Source: an uncultured Sphingomonadales bacterium
GTDB lineage: Bacteria; Pseudomonadota; Alphaproteobacteria; Sphingomonadales; Sphingomonadaceae
Assembly (NCBI GenBank): GCA_903893935.1
Contig: CAITOD010000300.1
Span: 1-6,331, forward strand
Length of the DNA stretch: 6,331 nt
Direction: 5' to 3'
The translations under genes and the position numbers were made by a program. Below, piece by piece: positions 6,177 to 6,331 of this stretch; positions within the stretch are counted from its first letter, which is position 1; each line of letters starts with the position of its first letter. Below the pieces are notes generated by a model, which had not been told where the DNA came from, did not search any database, and worked only from the letters and a program-made list of their open reading frames with translations.

Positions 6177-6285
6177 GCCCGATCCCTAGCCCGCCAGCAC
6201 CCGCCAACCCAAGCGCAAAGCCACGCTTTCCTGTGGAACCCGCCCGGCCCGGCGCGCTTTTTCCAGCCAATCCCGCTTTCCCCGC

Positions 6286-6314
6286 TTGCCACGCCGAAAA
6301 CCGCTGCCTATAGG
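6286..6314 (+). promoter_or_regulatory. rightward promoter leaving the window
   Basis: TTGCCA (6286-6291), a 17-base spacer (6292-6308) and TATAGG (6309-6314) make a strong sigma70-type promoter on the plus strand, followed at once by a GC-rich discriminator GCGCGCC. Transcription would begin near 6321 and run out of the right edge. It points away from thyA, so it belongs to a divergent gene not seen here. Spacing and the GC-rich discriminator resemble the tRNA-Asp promoter at 72-100, so a stable RNA or other highly expressed gene is possible. Confidence 0.55.
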
Positions 6315-6331
6315 GCGCGCCTGCCTCGCAA

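Noticed and set aside
6177..6260. Own promoter for thyA on the minus strand
   Set aside because: I looked for paired hexamers upstream of 6176 and found only GC-rich sequence with no acceptable -35/-10 pair; it may lie beyond the window or be a non-consensus site.
5816..6313. Plus-strand open frame opposite the start of thyA
   Set aside because: It is antisense to conserved ThyA sequence, is rich in Arg, Pro and Ser, and no domain can be seen.

Overview
The window reads as a stretch of chromosome from a GC-rich alphaproteobacterium, most likely a sphingomonad (Sphingomonas/Novosphingobium/Erythrobacter type). This is inferred from the high GC of most genes, the alphaproteobacterial form of tRNA-Asp, the style of the short secreted protein, and the bkdA1-bkdA2-bkdB order without a linked E3 gene. 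The species cannot be fixed from the sequence alone.

Layout. (1) Bases 1-51 hold the 5' two thirds of a tRNA-Asp(GUC) gene on the minus strand, cut by the left edge, with its own promoter at 72-100. (2) Bases 260-754 (+) encode a small exported protein of unknown function with a DUF11-like beta fold. (3) Bases 847-1493 (+) are a type II toxin-antitoxin pair, an AbrB/MazE-fold VapB-like antitoxin and a PIN-domain VapC toxin. A perfect inverted repeat lies just upstream of the antitoxin, and the local GC is clearly lower. (4) Bases 5140 down to 1529 (-) are the branched-chain 2-oxoacid dehydrogenase operon: E1 alpha (bkdA1), E1 beta (bkdA2) and E2 (bkdB), in tight order with an ATGA overlap between the two E1 genes. 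A near-consensus sigma70 promoter (TTGACC, 17 bp, TATAAT) sits immediately upstream. (5) Bases 6176 down to 5247 (-) encode thymidylate synthase ThyA. (6) Bases 6177-6331 hold no gene, but a near-consensus promoter at 6286-6314 points rightward out of the window.

How the genes work together. BkdA1 and BkdA2 form the thiamine-diphosphate E1 that decarboxylates the 2-oxoacids made from leucine, isoleucine and valine. BkdB carries the lipoyl arm and makes the branched acyl-CoA. The E3 lipoamide dehydrogenase needed to close the cycle is not encoded here, because the operon ends against the convergent vapC gene 35 bases away, so E3 must come from elsewhere. ThyA is a separate housekeeping gene for dTMP synthesis; the bkd promoter begins 9 bases after its stop codon.

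I found no clear evidence of a new biological system. The most useful leads are regulatory (the palindromes built into the bkd promoter, the vapB operator, the outward promoter at the right edge) and the uncharacterised exported protein.
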